From contig JAKJXP020000154.1 in NCBI GenBank assembly GCA_022225965.2, positions 1 to 48,663 on the forward strand: a DNA stretch of 48,663 bases. The letters run 5' to 3'. Position 1 is the stretch's first letter, and each line of letters opens with the position of its first letter. This document shows, piece after piece, positions 47,639-48,663 of this stretch. The notes under the pieces are model-generated. The model was not told the DNA's origin. It saw nothing but the letters and a program-made list of their open reading frames with translations, and did no database searches. The position numbers and the translations under genes are program-made. This DNA is from Diatrype stigma (Eukaryota; Ascomycota; Sordariomycetes; Xylariales; Diatrypaceae).

Positions 47639-48663
47639 TCAGAAGGACAGCACCAGGGTCTTCAACTTCTCGAAGTTCGGCGTCCCGAAGCCGGTCACCG
47701 GGTCCCACCCGGACGTGGCGTTCCAGAACGCCCCGGGCACGACGGCCGCGCCCGCCGGCTCCGGCTTCTTGTACTGGGCGTTGACGCCGTTGCACCCCAC
47801 GCTGTGGCCCGCCGTGACGTCGTTCAGCGCCCCGTGCCCGCGCGCCGAGTACAGCAGCGGGTTCAGCCAGCCCAGCGCCGACTTGCCCGCGCGAAACCGC
47901 GCGTCGTTGAGCAGCGCGACCACCGCGGCCCAGACCGGCACCGCCGCGCTGGTTCCGCCGTTGTAGTCCCGCCGCCCGTCGTAGACGCCAATGTACCCCG
48001 GCTTCGCCGCGTGCGCCGCCACGTCGGGGAAGCCGCGCCCGCCGAAGTCGGTGTAGTTGCCGTAGTACGCGAGGGTCGCGTCGTCGACCTATCCAGCGCT
48101 CCGAGTCAGTAAAAATACCTATACCACTCTTAGTGTGTCTCGGGAGCTTGCAACACTGTCTTGGGAGTCGATATCCAACAAAATGGTTTCACCAAGGACA
48201 GAGAGCTCTCGAAACACGGCTAAATGAGGAATATAGGGCTCCGAGAGTTTACCTGCGATAGATACTCACGGATGGCCCCCTGCTGGTACAGCGGGCGCCG
48301 GAAGTACCGGCTGAAGCCGCCCGAGGAGCCCTCCCAGGCGGCCTCCGGCTCCCCCGGAAGGGAGCCGTTAATTGTACCGCCCACGGATGTGATGTAGGGG
48401 CAGGTGGCGGGGAATATGGGGTTGAACTCGGCGGTCTGGTTGCTGGGGGCAATGCAGCCGGCGCCGACGCCGGTGTCACCCGAGGACGACAAGAGCGTGA
48501 TGCCGCGAAGGCCCTGCAGGGCAATGAGGGTGCAGGTCAGCACGGCGTAGTCGTAGGGAACAGTCTGGACTCTGTCGTTAATAGCAACGGACGGCAAGTT
48601 AATGAGTTGGGGGGGGGGGGGGGGGAGGGTGGCCTACGTCTTCAGGATCGCCGTATGACAACG
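47639..48663 (-). CDS. sedolisin-family serine carboxyl protease, partial at window edge
   Basis: Exons on the minus strand: beyond 48663 to 48638, then 48564-48253, then 48088-47639. Only the C-terminal part (about 260 aa) is present. SSGDTGVG carries the oxyanion-hole Asp. Exon 3 contains GGTSAAVPVWAAV with the catalytic Ser of peptidase family S53, and ends with the calcium-site region (GWDPVTGFGTPNF). The Glu and Asp of the triad would be in the missing N-terminal part. Fungal sedolisins are secreted tripeptidyl peptidases or acid endopeptidases with a long propeptide, used to digest external protein at low pH. The splice AC|ACT at 48564 is chosen because it restores YGDPED-TVPYDYAV, a family-like stretch. 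The intron 48637-48565 holds a C17 run. Confidence 0.88.
48609..48625. repeat. G17 homopolymer inside the sedolisin intron
   Basis: Seventeen G residues on the plus strand, read as C17 in the transcript, start 12 nt inside the intron donor. It may vary in length between isolates or be an assembly error. Confidence 0.85.

Noticed and set aside
1..48663. CRISPR arrays, bacterial operons, insertion sequences or telomere repeats
   Set aside because: No regular direct repeats with unique spacers, no transposase frame and no TTAGGG array; the genes are spliced eukaryotic genes.

Overview
The window looks like nuclear DNA of a filamentous ascomycete (Pezizomycotina, probably Sordariomycetes; the class is inference). 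Genes carry short GT...AG introns (about 40-193 nt), often with a CTAAC/CTGAC branch site. The gene set is typical of moulds: a Zn2Cys6 regulator, a ferric-reductase-type oxidoreductase, a LaeA-like methyltransferase, the KEX1 carboxypeptidase, an RTA1 membrane protein, a sedolisin protease and an intron-containing tRNA-Ser(CGA). Exon structures were built by hand from splice signals, frame continuity and family motifs; no RNA or alignment was available.

Layout: 1-6072 gene-free. 6073-9337 (+) Zn2Cys6 transcription factor. 9338-13603 gene-free. 13604-15739 (-) ferric reductase, with a phased GATA array at 16018-16068 in its upstream region. 15740-21011 gene-free. 21012-22985 (-) coiled-coil protein of unknown function. 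22986-25701 mostly gene-free, with a repetitive ORF open on both strands at 23905-24244. 25702-27761 (+) nine-exon SAM methyltransferase. 28920-30964 (-) KEX1. 30965-33692 gene-free, AT-rich. 33693-34370 (-) uncharacterised protein. 34371-39982 gene-free, with a possible eroded Zn-cluster gene. 39983-40111 (+) tRNA-Ser(CGA). 40183-40778 (-) a possible small gene. 41054-42552 (-) lipase with a mitochondrial-type presequence. 42553-45489 gene-free. 45490-46807 (+) RTA1-like protein. 47639 to the right edge (-) sedolisin, missing its N-terminal part.

There are nine well-supported protein genes in 48.7 kb, with gene-free stretches of 3-6 kb. That is sparse for such fungi and suggests expanded or decayed intergenic DNA. 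These stretches hold simple repeats, homopolymer runs and many CCTAGG palindromes. The neighbours do not form a pathway: iron reduction, secretory proteolysis, lipid handling and regulation sit side by side as single genes, and I see no backbone synthase of a secondary-metabolite cluster. The best candidates for something new are the GATA array, the repetitive two-strand ORF, the small gene beside the tRNA, and the recurrent CCTAGG/TACCTACC motif.
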